A stretch of DNA of 64,000 nt from Streptomyces abyssalis (GCF_001751365.1 NZ_LJGT01000040.1:973696-1037695), one strand, 5' to 3'. Positions 41,948 to 50,316 are shown, numbered from the stretch's first letter. Translations and numbers: made by a program. The notes: generated by a model not told the origin, from the letters alone.

Positions 41948-43387
41948 TCAGTTGAGCCGGCGCACCCTGAACTCCGTGCCGTCGGCGCCGAGATACTCCT
42001 GGCCGCGCATCCCGCACCAGGCCGGGATGTCCACGCGTGCGGCCTCGTCGTCCGCGAGGACCGTGATCACGCCGCCCACGGGCACGTCGCCGATCGCCTT
42101 CGCCAGCTCGATCACCGGAAGCGGGCACAGCGAACCGAGCGCGTCCACCGTCACGGCCGGAGAACCTGCCGACGCTGGCTCCTCCTGGTCGTCCTGTTCC
42201 CTTCGCGGCTCCGCCGCCGCGCCGCCGGTCGCGCCGCCGGTCGCGCCGCCGGCCGCGCCGAGCTGCCCGCGCACCTCGCGCACCGTCTCCGCGAGCACGT
42301 CCAGGAAGCGCTCCACGTCCTCCTCCGCCGACGCCCCGGCAGAAGGAGAGAGCGACAGCCGGATGTTGCCCTCGGACAGCACCCCCATCGCTCGCAGCAC
42401 ATGGCTCGGGGTCAGCGTGCTCGACGTGCAGGACGATCCCGAGGAGACCGAGAAGCCCTGCCGGTCCAGCGCGTGCAGCAGCGCCTCGCCGTCGACGTAC
42501 AGGCAGGAGAAGGTCACCAGGTTCGGCAGGCGCCGAACCGGATCGCCGACGACCTCGACGTCCGGCACCAGCTCCGGCACGCGCGACCGCACCAGGTCGG
42601 TCAGGCGGCGCAGCCGGGCGGCCGCGGCCTCGGCCCCGGCACGTACGGCACGCAGCGAGGCGGCAGCGGCCACGATCGCCGGAATGTTCTCGAAGCCTGC
42701 GGCACGCCCCGCCTCCCGCTCGTCCACCGGCGGTGGCGCCGCGAAGCGCACACCCTTGCGGACGGCCAGCAGCCCCACGCCGGGCGGGCCGCCCCACTTG
42801 TGCGCGCTGCCCGCGAGCAGCGACCAACTGCCGCCGGTCGGGCCCCAGGCCAGCGACTGCGCCGCGTCGACCAGGAGCGGCACACCCGCGTCGGCGCACG
42901 CCTCGGCCACCTCGGTCACGGGCTGTTCGGTGCCCACCTCGTGGTTGGCGGACTGCAGGCAGGCCAGCGCGGTGTCCTCGCCGAGCGCGGCGCCGAAGTC
43001 CGCCGCCGCCACCCGGCCCGTACGGCTGACGGGCACCTCGGCCACGGCACCGCCCGCGGCCTCGTGAGCGGCCGCCGCGTGCAGCACCGCGGAGTGCTCG
43101 ACGGCGGAGACGACCAGCCGCCGGCCCGTACGGCGACGCCCCGCCAGCGCACCCGCGATCCCGGTGTGCAGGGCACGGGCACCCGATGGGGTGAAAACCA
43201 GCTCGTCGGGGCGGCACCCCACCGCCTCGGCGGCCGTCTCGCGTGCGGCGTCCAGCAGCATCCGCGCCCGCCGTCCTTCGCTGTGCAGACGCGCCGGATC
43301 CGCCCAGCCCTCGTCAAGCGCGGCGACGAGCGCCTCGCGGGCGACGGGATGCAGAGGCACGGAGGACGCGGCGTCGAAGTAGGGCAC
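41948..43387 (-). CDS. Cysteine desulfurase (class V aminotransferase) fused to a TusA-like sulfurtransferase domain
   Basis: A 479-residue fusion. Residues 1-375 are a NifS/IscS-like PLP enzyme: SAVEHSAVLHAA, DAAQSLAWGPTGG, the PLP lysine in SAHKWGGPPGVG near residue 195, and the mobile cysteine loop SSGSSCTSSTLTPSH near residue 325. After a Gly/Ala-rich linker (GGATGGATGGAAAEP), the last 75 residues are a TusA/SirA domain with the active CPxP motif in VDALGSLCPLPVIELAKAIG. The two halves would make and accept persulfide sulfur in one polypeptide, for Fe-S, thiolation or other sulfur transfer. Divergent from ctaC with 246 bases between. Fusion is remembered from other actinomycetes but not well studied. 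Confidence 0.93.
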   Translation of the reverse strand: MPYFDAASSVPLHPVAREALVAALDEGWADPARLHSEGRRARMLLDAARETAAEAVGCRPDELVFTPSGARALHTGIAGALAGRRRTGRRLVVSAVEHSAVLHAAAAHEAAGGAVAEVPVSRTGRVAAADFGAALGEDTALACLQSANHEVGTEQPVTEVAEACADAGVPLLVDAAQSLAWGPTGGSWSLLAGSAHKWGGPPGVGLLAVRKGVRFAAPPPVDEREAGRAAGFENIPAIVAAAASLRAVRAGAEAAAARLRRLTDLVRSRVPELVPDVEVVGDPVRRLPNLVTFSCLYVDGEALLHALDRQGFSVSSGSSCTSSTLTPSHVLRAMGVLSEGNIRLSLSPSAGASAEEDVERFLDVLAETVREVRGQLGAAGGATGGATGGAAAEPRREQDDQEEPASAGSPAVTVDALGSLCPLPVIELAKAIGDVPVGGVITVLADDEAARVDIPAWCGMRGQEYLGADGTEFRVRRLN

Positions 43388-43633
43388 ACAGGAACGCTAG
43401 CGCGCCGCGGACGTACCGGCCCGCGGGTGTCCCGTGATGCCCGACGGACCGCCGCAGACCGCCTGTTGAAGGGGGTGCGGCGCGTTGGGGACCCTCCCCG
43501 CGAGGCCCCGAGAACGGTCCAGTAAGGTTTGCCCCGCATAAACATCCAAACCCCTGCCCGCGCCAGGACCCGCGCCCGACCTGCAAGACGGCCGAGCCGG
43601 CATGGGCGGGCGAGACTCTCGGGAAGGCGCTAC

Positions 43634-44629
43634 GTGAGTCCCAACGGCTCCGACCTCCCCCACCGCCCGCCGGGCGTGGGCGGTACCCCCATGTCGCGGC
43701 GCCCGATGCGGCGGAAGCTGCAGCAGGCGCTCGCCGCGGGCCTGGTCCTGGCGACCGCTACCGGTTGCACATACAAGGACTTCCCCCGTCTCGGCATGCC
43801 CACCCCGGTCACGGACGAGGCTCCGCGGATCCTCTCCCTGTGGCAGGGATCGTGGGCGGCAGCGCTCGCCGTGGGCGTTCTGGTGTGGGGCCTGATCCTG
43901 TGGAGCGTGGTCTTCCACCGCCGTTCCAGGACGAAGGTCGCTGTTCCCCCGCAGACCCGGTACAACATGCCCATCGAGGCCCTGTACACGGTGGTTCCCA
44001 TCATCATCGTGGCGGTGCTCTTCTACTTCACCGCGCGGGACGAGACCAAGCTCCTGGCGACGACGAAGAAGCCCGACCACGTCGTCAACGTGGTGGGCTT
44101 CCAGTGGAGCTGGGGCTTCAACTACATCGAGGACGTGGACGGCAAGGCCTCCACCTCGAACACCGGCGACAAGGAACTCTCCGCGATCCCGGACCGGATG
44201 AGGACGACCTTCCCCAAGGGCGCCGACGGCGTCTACACCGTCGGGACGCCCGGTGAGCGCAACCCGCAGAACGGCAACCCGGGCCCCACGCTCTGGCTGC
44301 CCAAGGGCGAGAAGGTGCAGTTCATCCTCACCTCACGCGACGTCATCCACTCCTTCTGGCCGGTGCCGTTCCTGATGAAGCAGGACGTCATCCCCGGTCA
44401 CGTCAACCGCTTCGAGGTGACCCCCACCAAGGAGGGCACCTACATGGGCAAGTGCGCCGAACTGTGCGGCGTCGACCACGCCCGGATGCTCTTCAACGTG
44501 AAGGTCGTGTCCCCGGAGCGTTACCAGAAGCATCTGAAGGACCTGGCCAAGAAGGGCCAGACCGGCTACATCCCGTCGGGCACCGCCACCACCGGCGACG
44601 CCAGGAATGCGGAGACGAATAACCCGTGA
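43634..44629 (+). CDS. ctaC: Cytochrome c oxidase subunit II (aa3 type)
   Basis: A 331-residue subunit that receives electrons at the CuA centre. A signal-like helix ends LVLATATGC near residue 43, a possible lipobox. Two membrane helices follow (WAAALAVGVLVWGLILWSVV and IEALYTVVPIIIVAVLFYFT). CuA ligands are complete in CAELCGVDHARM (C-x3-C-x3-H-x2-M), with the first histidine in DVIHSFWPVP. The GTG at 43634 has a GGGAAGG site; an ATG at 43691 is a later alternative. Its stop overlaps the ctaD start in GTGA, showing a coupled ctaC-ctaD-ctaF operon. It is divergent from the desulfurase-TusA gene. Confidence 0.95.
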   Translation: MSPNGSDLPHRPPGVGGTPMSRRPMRRKLQQALAAGLVLATATGCTYKDFPRLGMPTPVTDEAPRILSLWQGSWAAALAVGVLVWGLILWSVVFHRRSRTKVAVPPQTRYNMPIEALYTVVPIIIVAVLFYFTARDETKLLATTKKPDHVVNVVGFQWSWGFNYIEDVDGKASTSNTGDKELSAIPDRMRTTFPKGADGVYTVGTPGERNPQNGNPGPTLWLPKGEKVQFILTSRDVIHSFWPVPFLMKQDVIPGHVNRFEVTPTKEGTYMGKCAELCGVDHARMLFNVKVVSPERYQKHLKDLAKKGQTGYIPSGTATTGDARNAETNNP

Positions 44630-46356
44630 GCATCCTCAACGAACCCAAGGGTGCCGCCGCGACGGCCGAGGCAGCACCGCCCGTACGGCAGAAGACGCCC
44701 GGCGCCATGGTGGTCGACTGGGCCACCACGACCGACCACAAGAAGATCGGGACGCTGTACTTCGTCACGTCGTTCGTCTTCTTCCTTTTCGGCGGCGTCA
44801 TGGCGCTGTTCATGCGTGCCGAACTGGCCCGCCCCGGCATACAGGTGATGTCGAGCGAGCAGTTCAACCAGGCGTTCACCATGCACGGCACGATCATGCT
44901 GCTGATGTTCGCCACCCCGCTGTTCGCCGGTTTCGCGAACTGGATCATGCCGCTCCAGATCGGTTCGCCCGATGTGGCCTTCCCGCGGCTGAACATGCTG
45001 GCGTACTGGCTCTACCTCTTCGGTTCGCTCATCGCCGTCGGCGGCTTCCTCACGCCGTCGGGCGCCGCGGACTTCGGGTGGTTCGCCTACTCGCCGCTCT
45101 CGGACGCGGTCCGTTCACCGGGCATCGGCGCCGACCTGTGGATCATGGGCCTGGCGCTCTCCGGCTTCGGCACCATCCTCGGCTCCGTCAACTTCATCAC
45201 CACGATCATCTGCATGCGCGCACCCGGCATGACGATGTTCCGGATGCCGATCTTCACGTGGAACGTGCTGCTCACCGGTGTGCTGGTGCTGCTTGCCTTC
45301 CCGGTTCTCGCCGCGGCGCTGTTCGCACTGGAGGCGGACCGCAAGTTCGGGGCGCACATCTTCGACGCGGCCAACGGCGGCGCCTTGCTGTGGCAGCACC
45401 TGTTCTGGTTCTTCGGCCATCCAGAGGTCTACATCATCGCGCTGCCGTTCTTCGGCATCATCTCCGAGATCATCCCGGTCTTCAGCCGCAAGCCGATGTT
45501 CGGTTACATCAGCCTCATCGGCGCGACGATCGCCATCGCGGGGCTCTCGGTGACGGTCTGGGCGCACCACATGTACGTCACCGGCGGGGTGCTGCTGCCC
45601 TTCTTCGCCTTCATGACGTTCCTGATCGCGGTGCCGACAGGCGTGAAGTTCTTCAACTGGATCGGCACGATGTGGAAGGGCTCGCTGTCCTTCGAGACAC
45701 CGATGCTCTGGTCGATCGGCTTCCTGGTCACGTTCCTCTTCGGCGGTCTGACCGGCGTCATCCTGGCCGCGCCGCCGATGGACTTCCACGTCTCCGACTC
45801 CTACTTCGTGGTGGCGCACTTCCACTACGTCGTGTTCGGGACGGTCGTCTTCGCGATGTTCGCCGGCTTCCACTTCTGGTGGCCGAAGTTCACCGGAAAG
45901 ATTCTCGACGAGCGGCTCGGCAAGATCACCTTCTGGACGCTGTTCGCGGGCTTCCACGGCACCTTCCTCGTCCAGCACTGGCTGGGCGCCGAGGGCATGC
46001 CCCGCCGGTACGCCGACTATCTGGCCGCCGACGGCTTCACCGCCCTGAACACCGTCTCGACCATCAGCTCCTTCGTGCTGGGGCTGTCGGTCCTGCCGTT
46101 CCTCTACAACATCTGGAAGACGGCCAAGTACGGAAAGCTGGTCGAGGCCGACGACCCGTGGGGCTACGGCCGTTCCCTCGAATGGGCGACGAGCTGCCCG
46201 CCCCCGCGGCACAACTTCCTCCAGCTGCCGCGCATCCGTTCGGAGTCTCCGGCCTTCGATCTGCATTACCCGGAGGTCGCGGCTCTCGACCAGCTCGGTG
46301 AGCAGCAGGCCGCGGGCGCCCGGACGCTCGTCGGCGGCAAGGAGGACTCGAAGTGA
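44626..46356 (+). CDS. ctaD: Cytochrome c oxidase subunit I (aa3 type)
   Basis: A 576-residue subunit with twelve membrane helices that carries heme a and the heme a3-CuB site. Haem ligand H is in HGTIMLLMFATPLFAG near residue 86. CuB ligand and cross-linked tyrosine are in FGHPEVYIIALPF near residue 265, the HH pair is in WAHHMYVTG near residue 315, and the heme pair histidines are in VVAHFHYVVFGT near residue 400. The D-channel start NxxxxxxD region is also present near residue 135. GTG start at 44626, overlapping ctaC; its stop overlaps ctaF. Works with ctaC, ctaE and the bcc complex at 49504-53011. Confidence 0.97.
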   Translation: MSILNEPKGAAATAEAAPPVRQKTPGAMVVDWATTTDHKKIGTLYFVTSFVFFLFGGVMALFMRAELARPGIQVMSSEQFNQAFTMHGTIMLLMFATPLFAGFANWIMPLQIGSPDVAFPRLNMLAYWLYLFGSLIAVGGFLTPSGAADFGWFAYSPLSDAVRSPGIGADLWIMGLALSGFGTILGSVNFITTIICMRAPGMTMFRMPIFTWNVLLTGVLVLLAFPVLAAALFALEADRKFGAHIFDAANGGALLWQHLFWFFGHPEVYIIALPFFGIISEIIPVFSRKPMFGYISLIGATIAIAGLSVTVWAHHMYVTGGVLLPFFAFMTFLIAVPTGVKFFNWIGTMWKGSLSFETPMLWSIGFLVTFLFGGLTGVILAAPPMDFHVSDSYFVVAHFHYVVFGTVVFAMFAGFHFWWPKFTGKILDERLGKITFWTLFAGFHGTFLVQHWLGAEGMPRRYADYLAADGFTALNTVSTISSFVLGLSVLPFLYNIWKTAKYGKLVEADDPWGYGRSLEWATSCPPPRHNFLQLPRIRSESPAFDLHYPEVAALDQLGEQQAAGARTLVGGKEDSK

Positions 46357-46751
46357 AGATCCAGGGCAAGATGTTCCTCGGCCTGGCGGTCTTCCTGCTG
46401 GCCACGGCGATCATCTACGGGGCCTGGTCGAAGGAGCCGGTCGGTACGACCGGGCTGTTCCTCGCCTTCGGCCTGGCCGTGATGATCGGCTACTACCTCG
46501 CCTTCACGGCCCGCCGCGTCGACGTCGGCGCGCAGGACAACAAAGAGGCCGAGGTGGCGGACGACGCCGGCGAGGTCGGGTTCTTCAGCCCGCACAGCTG
46601 GCAGCCGCTGGCCCTCGGGCTCGGAGCCGCCTTCGGTTTCCTGGGCGTGGCCTTCGGATGGTGGCTGGTGTTCGTCTCGGCGCCGCTGCTCTTCGTCGGC
46701 CTCTTCGGCTGGGTCTTCGAGTACTACCACGGCGAGAATCGCACCCAGTGA
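46353..46751 (+). CDS. ctaF: Cytochrome c oxidase subunit IV, actinobacterial
   Basis: A 132-residue membrane protein of the actinobacterial CtaF family (PF12270), an accessory subunit of the aa3 oxidase. Four membrane helices are predicted: FLGLAVFLLATAIIYGAW, LAFGLAVMIGYYLAFTA, LALGLGAAFGFLGVAFGWWL and SAPLLFVGLFGWVFEYY. An acidic loop lies between helices 2 and 3. GTG at 46353 overlaps the ctaD stop by 4 bases. A perfect long hairpin ends the operon directly behind it. The protein typically ends EYYHGE..., as it does here. Confidence 0.93.
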   Translation: MKIQGKMFLGLAVFLLATAIIYGAWSKEPVGTTGLFLAFGLAVMIGYYLAFTARRVDVGAQDNKEAEVADDAGEVGFFSPHSWQPLALGLGAAFGFLGVAFGWWLVFVSAPLLFVGLFGWVFEYYHGENRTQ

Positions 46752-46772
46752 GGCTCCAGGCATAGGCAGTCC

Positions 46773-46818
46773 GCAAACGGGTCGGCCCCCGGTGATCACC
46801 GGGGGCCGACCCGTTTGC
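46773..46818. terminator. 46-bp perfect palindrome terminating the ctaCDF operon
   Basis: A perfect palindrome of 46 bp (23-bp arms, centred between 46795 and 46796; the arm begins GCAAACGGGTCGGCCCCCGG) lies 21 bases past the ctaF stop. As RNA it folds into a very stable stem, and being symmetrical it could act in both directions. It also separates the oxidase operon from the L,D-transpeptidase gene 47 bases further on. Confidence 0.9.
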
Positions 46819-46864
46819 ATGCGCCCAACAGGCCCTGAATGGCGACACTTCCTACCTTGGGCCT

Positions 46865-48136
46865 ATGAATCACTCTTCGAACAGGATGAAGCGCCGGATC
46901 TCAGCCGGCTGTGCCCTCACCCTCGCGCCCATGGCCGTCGGACTGTCCGCGTGCAGTGTCGGCAGCGAAGGGAGCCCGCTCGCAGGTGCCCCGTACGACG
47001 CGAGCAACCAGATATCCGTCAGCGCGGGTGAGGAGGGGGCCGTCGTGGACCCCTCCAAGCCCCTCGAAGTGACCACGACCGGAGACGAGGGACGAATAGC
47101 CGACGTCACCGCCGTCGACACCGCGGGACGCTTCCTCAGCGGCAAGCTCTCCGAGGACGGGACCCGCTGGCGGAGCACCTCGGACCTCGCCTCGGGCGTC
47201 CGCTACACCGTCCGTATCAGCACCGAGAACGGCTCCGGTGAGCAGGGGCGCCGGACGCTGAACTTCCAGACCAAGCCCGCACACGCCAAGCGGCTCGGCG
47301 TCACCTTCGGACCGGACAGCGGCACGTACGGCGTGGGCCAGCCCGTCACCGCCGAGCTGAGCCACAAGGTCAAGGGCGCCAAGCAGCGCAAGCTCGTCGA
47401 GGGAGCACTCAGGGTGAAGTCCTCGCCCCACGTCGAGGGAGCCTGGCACTGGGTGGACAGCAAGGAGCTCCACTACCGCCCGAAGGAGTACTGGCCCGCC
47501 CACACCACCATCAGCGTCAGCTCCCGCCTCAAGGGCCTGAAGGTGCGCGAGGGCCTCTACGGCGACAAGGCCAAGCCCGTCAAGCTGAAGACCGGCGCCC
47601 GGGTGGAGGCGCTCGCGGACGCGTCCGGCCTGTCCATGAAGTTCAGCAAGAACGGCAAGGTCGTCAAGGAGATACCGATCACCACCGGCAAGGCCGGCTT
47701 CGAGACCCGCAACGGCACCAAGGTCATCCTGGGCCGTGAGTCGTACGTACGGATGCGCAGCGGCAGCGTCGGCATCGGCGGCGGCGAATCCTACGACCTC
47801 GGCGTCCACTGGGCGTCGCGGCTCACCTGGAGCGGCGAGTACGTGCACGCCGCGCCCTGGTCGGCCGGCTCGCACGGGGTGTCCAACAGCAGCCACGGCT
47901 GCACCGGCATGAGCACCGGGAACGCCAAGTGGTTCTTCGACAACGTCCGGCAGGGCGTGCCCGTGAAGTACGTCAACTCCTCCGGCGACGACATGGCGCC
48001 GTTCGGCAACGGGTTCGGGGACTGGAACCTGTCCTGGGCGAAGTGGAAGAAGGGCAGCGCCCTGCTCCGCGGCACCCCTGACCACGGCGACGGCGATTCC
48101 GCAAACGGAGTGAACCGTCTCCGCCCCCAGGTCTGA
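46865..48136 (+). CDS. L,D-transpeptidase lipoprotein with Ig-like domains
   Basis: A 423-residue exported protein. The signal peptide ends in a lipobox LSAC near residue 30, so it is membrane anchored. Residues 60-260 form Ig-like domains typical of actinobacterial Ldt proteins (LEVTTTGDEGRIADVTAVDT; the second Ig has KVKGAKQRKLVEGALRVKSS). The YkuD catalytic domain follows, with HGVSNSSHGCTGMSTGN near residue 345 carrying the nucleophilic cysteine. It makes 3-3 cross-links in peptidoglycan. It sits between ctaF and ctaE, a position also remembered for Streptomyces. Its promoter should lie in the short stretch after the palindromic terminator. Confidence 0.93.
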   Translation: MNHSSNRMKRRISAGCALTLAPMAVGLSACSVGSEGSPLAGAPYDASNQISVSAGEEGAVVDPSKPLEVTTTGDEGRIADVTAVDTAGRFLSGKLSEDGTRWRSTSDLASGVRYTVRISTENGSGEQGRRTLNFQTKPAHAKRLGVTFGPDSGTYGVGQPVTAELSHKVKGAKQRKLVEGALRVKSSPHVEGAWHWVDSKELHYRPKEYWPAHTTISVSSRLKGLKVREGLYGDKAKPVKLKTGARVEALADASGLSMKFSKNGKVVKEIPITTGKAGFETRNGTKVILGRESYVRMRSGSVGIGGGESYDLGVHWASRLTWSGEYVHAAPWSAGSHGVSNSSHGCTGMSTGNAKWFFDNVRQGVPVKYVNSSGDDMAPFGNGFGDWNLSWAKWKKGSALLRGTPDHGDGDSANGVNRLRPQV

Positions 48137-48180
48137 CCGGCACCGCAGGGCCGGAGCAGCTCAGAGGGGGCCGGAACGGC

Positions 48181-48597
48181 TCAGAGAGGCTGCACCTGGG
48201 CAGACGCCCCGTCGCTCTCACGGAGAAGCCCCGCCAGGGCGCCCGCGAGGGCGACCGGGTCGACCGGGTGCGAGACGGCGGCTTCCGCGCGGCTCCAGGA
48301 CGCCAGCCAGGCGTCCTGGGGACGTCCGATCAGCAGCAGCACGGGCGGGCAGTCGAAGATCTCGTCCTTGATCTGCCGGCACACACCCATCCCGCCGGCC
48401 GGTGCCGTCTCCCCGTCGAGCACGCACACGTCGATGCGGTGCTTCTCCAGTGTGGTGAGGACGGCGGGGAGCGTCGCGCACTCCACGTACTCGACGGGCG
48501 GAACGTCCGCGGCCGGGCGGCGGCCGGCGGCGAGCCGGACCTGCTCGCGGGTGTCGGCGTTGTCGCTGTAGACCAGCACCGTGGCGGTCGGCTGCAT
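48181..48597 (-). CDS. Stand-alone receiver-like protein, atypical
   Basis: A 138-residue single-domain protein with a CheY-like fold outline: VLVYSDNADTREQVRLAA for strand 1, then CVLDGETAPAGGMGVCRQIK with a possible phospho-aspartate near residue 62, and PPVLLLIGRPQDAWLASWSR. The usual acidic pair of strand 1 is reduced (YSDN), the conserved lysine of strand 5 is replaced in VSHPVDPVALAGAL, and no output domain exists. It may not be phosphorylated in the normal way. GGAGGAACG precedes the ATG at 48597. It is divergent from ctaE across 189 bases and convergent to the L,D-transpeptidase gene. Kept at this place in Streptomyces as I recall. Confidence 0.82.
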   Translation of the reverse strand: MQPTATVLVYSDNADTREQVRLAAGRRPAADVPPVEYVECATLPAVLTTLEKHRIDVCVLDGETAPAGGMGVCRQIKDEIFDCPPVLLLIGRPQDAWLASWSRAEAAVSHPVDPVALAGALAGLLRESDGASAQVQPL

Positions 48598-48775
48598 CGT
48601 TCCTCCGCTGGACGTCTCGCACGTGAACACGTAGCGGCAAGGGGCCGCAGCGCGGATGTTACTCCCTCGTGCGCCCGGTCGACAGCGCTCGGTCCGCCCG
48701 CGGGAAAGGCCTGTTTGAGCTGTGCACACGCGCTGGACACACCGAACGGCACCCCGGCAGTAAGGGCCGTATGAG

Positions 48776-48796
48776 CGACCGACATAATGTCGGTCG
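48776..48796 (+). promoter_or_regulatory. Perfect inverted repeat covering the ctaE start codon
   Basis: Arms of 10 bp (CGACCGACAT and ATGTCGGTCG) flank a single A. The ATG of ctaE at 48787 is the first codon of the right arm. In RNA a loop of at least three bases would still leave a stem of about nine pairs that hides the start codon. In DNA it is a symmetric site between ctaE and the divergent receiver gene. Either a translational control or a protein-binding site is possible. Confidence 0.6.
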
Positions 48797-49407
48797 TGGC
48801 GACAGCAACAGCAGTAGAAACCGGGCACGCGCACCCGTCGGTCAACAGGCCGAACCTCACCAGCGTCGGAACCATCATCTGGCTGAGTTCCGAGCTGATG
48901 TTCTTCGCGGCCCTCTTCGCGATGTACTTCACCCTGCGGTCCGTGACGGGTGCGGACTTCTGGAAGGAGCACGCCGACTCGCTGAACGTGCCCTTCTCGG
49001 CGGCGAACACGACGATCCTGGTGCTCTCCTCGCTCACCTGTCAGCTGGGTGTGTTCGCGGCCGAGCGCGGCGACGTGAAGAGGCTCCGGGGCTGGTTCAT
49101 CATCACGTTCGTGATGGGCGCGGTCTTCATCGGTGGCCAGATCTTCGAGTACACGGAGCTGGTGGAGAAGGACGGCATCACCCTCTCCTCGGATCCCTAC
49201 GGATCGGTGTTCTACCTGACCACCGGCTTCCACGGGATGCACGTGACGGGCGGTCTCATCGCGTTCCTGCTCCTGCTCGGCAGGACGTACGCGGCCAAGC
49301 GCTTCACCCATCAGCAGGCCACTGCAGCCATCGTCGTGTCCTACTACTGGCACTTCGTCGATGTCGTCTGGATCGGCCTCTTCGCCACGATCTACCTGAT
49401 CAAGTAG
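48787..49407 (+). CDS. ctaE: Cytochrome c oxidase subunit III
   Basis: A 206-residue five-helix membrane subunit. It starts MSVVATATAVETGHAHPSVN, then TIIWLSSELMFFAALFAMYF, and includes the family motif GFHGMHVTGGLIAFLLLL near residue 150 and YYWHFVDVVWIGLFATIYLI at the end. The upstream bases have no strong Shine-Dalgarno and the start codon lies in a perfect inverted repeat. It leads ctaE-qcrC-qcrA-qcrB; the spacing to qcrC is 96 bases. The ctaE-qcrCAB order is the same as in mycobacteria and corynebacteria, where the bcc and aa3 complexes form a supercomplex. Confidence 0.95.
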   Translation: MSVVATATAVETGHAHPSVNRPNLTSVGTIIWLSSELMFFAALFAMYFTLRSVTGADFWKEHADSLNVPFSAANTTILVLSSLTCQLGVFAAERGDVKRLRGWFIITFVMGAVFIGGQIFEYTELVEKDGITLSSDPYGSVFYLTTGFHGMHVTGGLIAFLLLLGRTYAAKRFTHQQATAAIVVSYYWHFVDVVWIGLFATIYLIK

Positions 49408-49503
49408 CTGATCGGGCACCGGTCCGTGCGCGAGCGCGTGCCGGGCAGTGACAGACACACAGCAAAAGCATCGACGCAGAAGATCCTGACACCGGGGTAA
49501 TCC

Positions 49504-50316
49504 GTGAAAAAGCTCTCCGCACGACGGCGCCATCCGCTGGCGGCGCTCGTCGTTCTCATCTTCGCGCTGGCGGCCACCGGGGGGCTGTACGCCGCGTTCG
49601 CCCCTGCCGGTGAAGCCAAGGCCGACCAGTCATCGAGCCGGTCCCTCGCCATCGAGGAGGGCAAGAGGCTCTACGACGTCGGCTGTTCCAGCTGCCACGG
49701 AACGGGCGGCCAGGGAAGCAGCGACGGCCCCAGCCTGGTGGGCGTCGGCTCCGCCGCCGTGGACTTCCAGGTCGGGACCGGCCGCATGCCCGCCCAGCAG
49801 CCGGGTGCCCAGGTGCCGAAGAAGAAGAAGATCTACAGCCAGCACGAGACCGACCAGCTCGCCGCCTACGTCGCCTCGTTGGGCTCCGGTCCCGTCACGC
49901 CCACCAAGAGCCAGTACGACCCGAGCGGCGCGGACATCGCCAACGGCGGTGAGCTCTTCCGCACCAACTGCGCCCAGTGCCACAATTTCACCGGTGAGGG
50001 CGGCGCGCTGACACACGGCAAGTACGCGCCGAATCTGGAGGACGTCGATCCCAAGCACGTCTACGAGGCCATGCAGACAGGCCCGCAGAACATGCCGGCG
50101 TTCCCCGACAAGGTGATGCCCGAGCAGGACAAGCGGGACATCGCCGCGTACATGAAGGCGGTGAACAGCAAGGACTCCGAGAACCCCGGCGGCTACAAGC
50201 TGGGCGGCCTCGGCCCCGTCATCGAGGGCCTCTTCGCCTGGATCTTCGGTCTCGGCGTCCTCATCCTCGTCGCCATCTGGGTCGCAGCTCGCACCGCAAA
50301 GGCCAAGAAGTCATGA
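49504..50316 (+). CDS. qcrC: Diheme cytochrome c subunit of the bcc complex
   Basis: A 270-residue membrane-anchored diheme cytochrome. An N-terminal anchor (LAALVVLIFALAATGGLYAA) precedes two c-type domains with haem-binding CSSCHGTGG near residue 62 and CAQCHNFTG near residue 160. Later methionines that could be axial ligands occur in TGRMPAQQPG and QNMPAFPDKVMPEQ. The C-terminal helix LFAWIFGLGVLILVAIWVAA anchors it again. It replaces the separate cytochrome c of proteobacteria by passing electrons to CtaC within a supercomplex. GTG start at 49504; its stop overlaps the qcrA ATG. Confidence 0.96.
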   Translation: MKKLSARRRHPLAALVVLIFALAATGGLYAAFAPAGEAKADQSSSRSLAIEEGKRLYDVGCSSCHGTGGQGSSDGPSLVGVGSAAVDFQVGTGRMPAQQPGAQVPKKKKIYSQHETDQLAAYVASLGSGPVTPTKSQYDPSGADIANGGELFRTNCAQCHNFTGEGGALTHGKYAPNLEDVDPKHVYEAMQTGPQNMPAFPDKVMPEQDKRDIAAYMKAVNSKDSENPGGYKLGGLGPVIEGLFAWIFGLGVLILVAIWVAARTAKAKKS

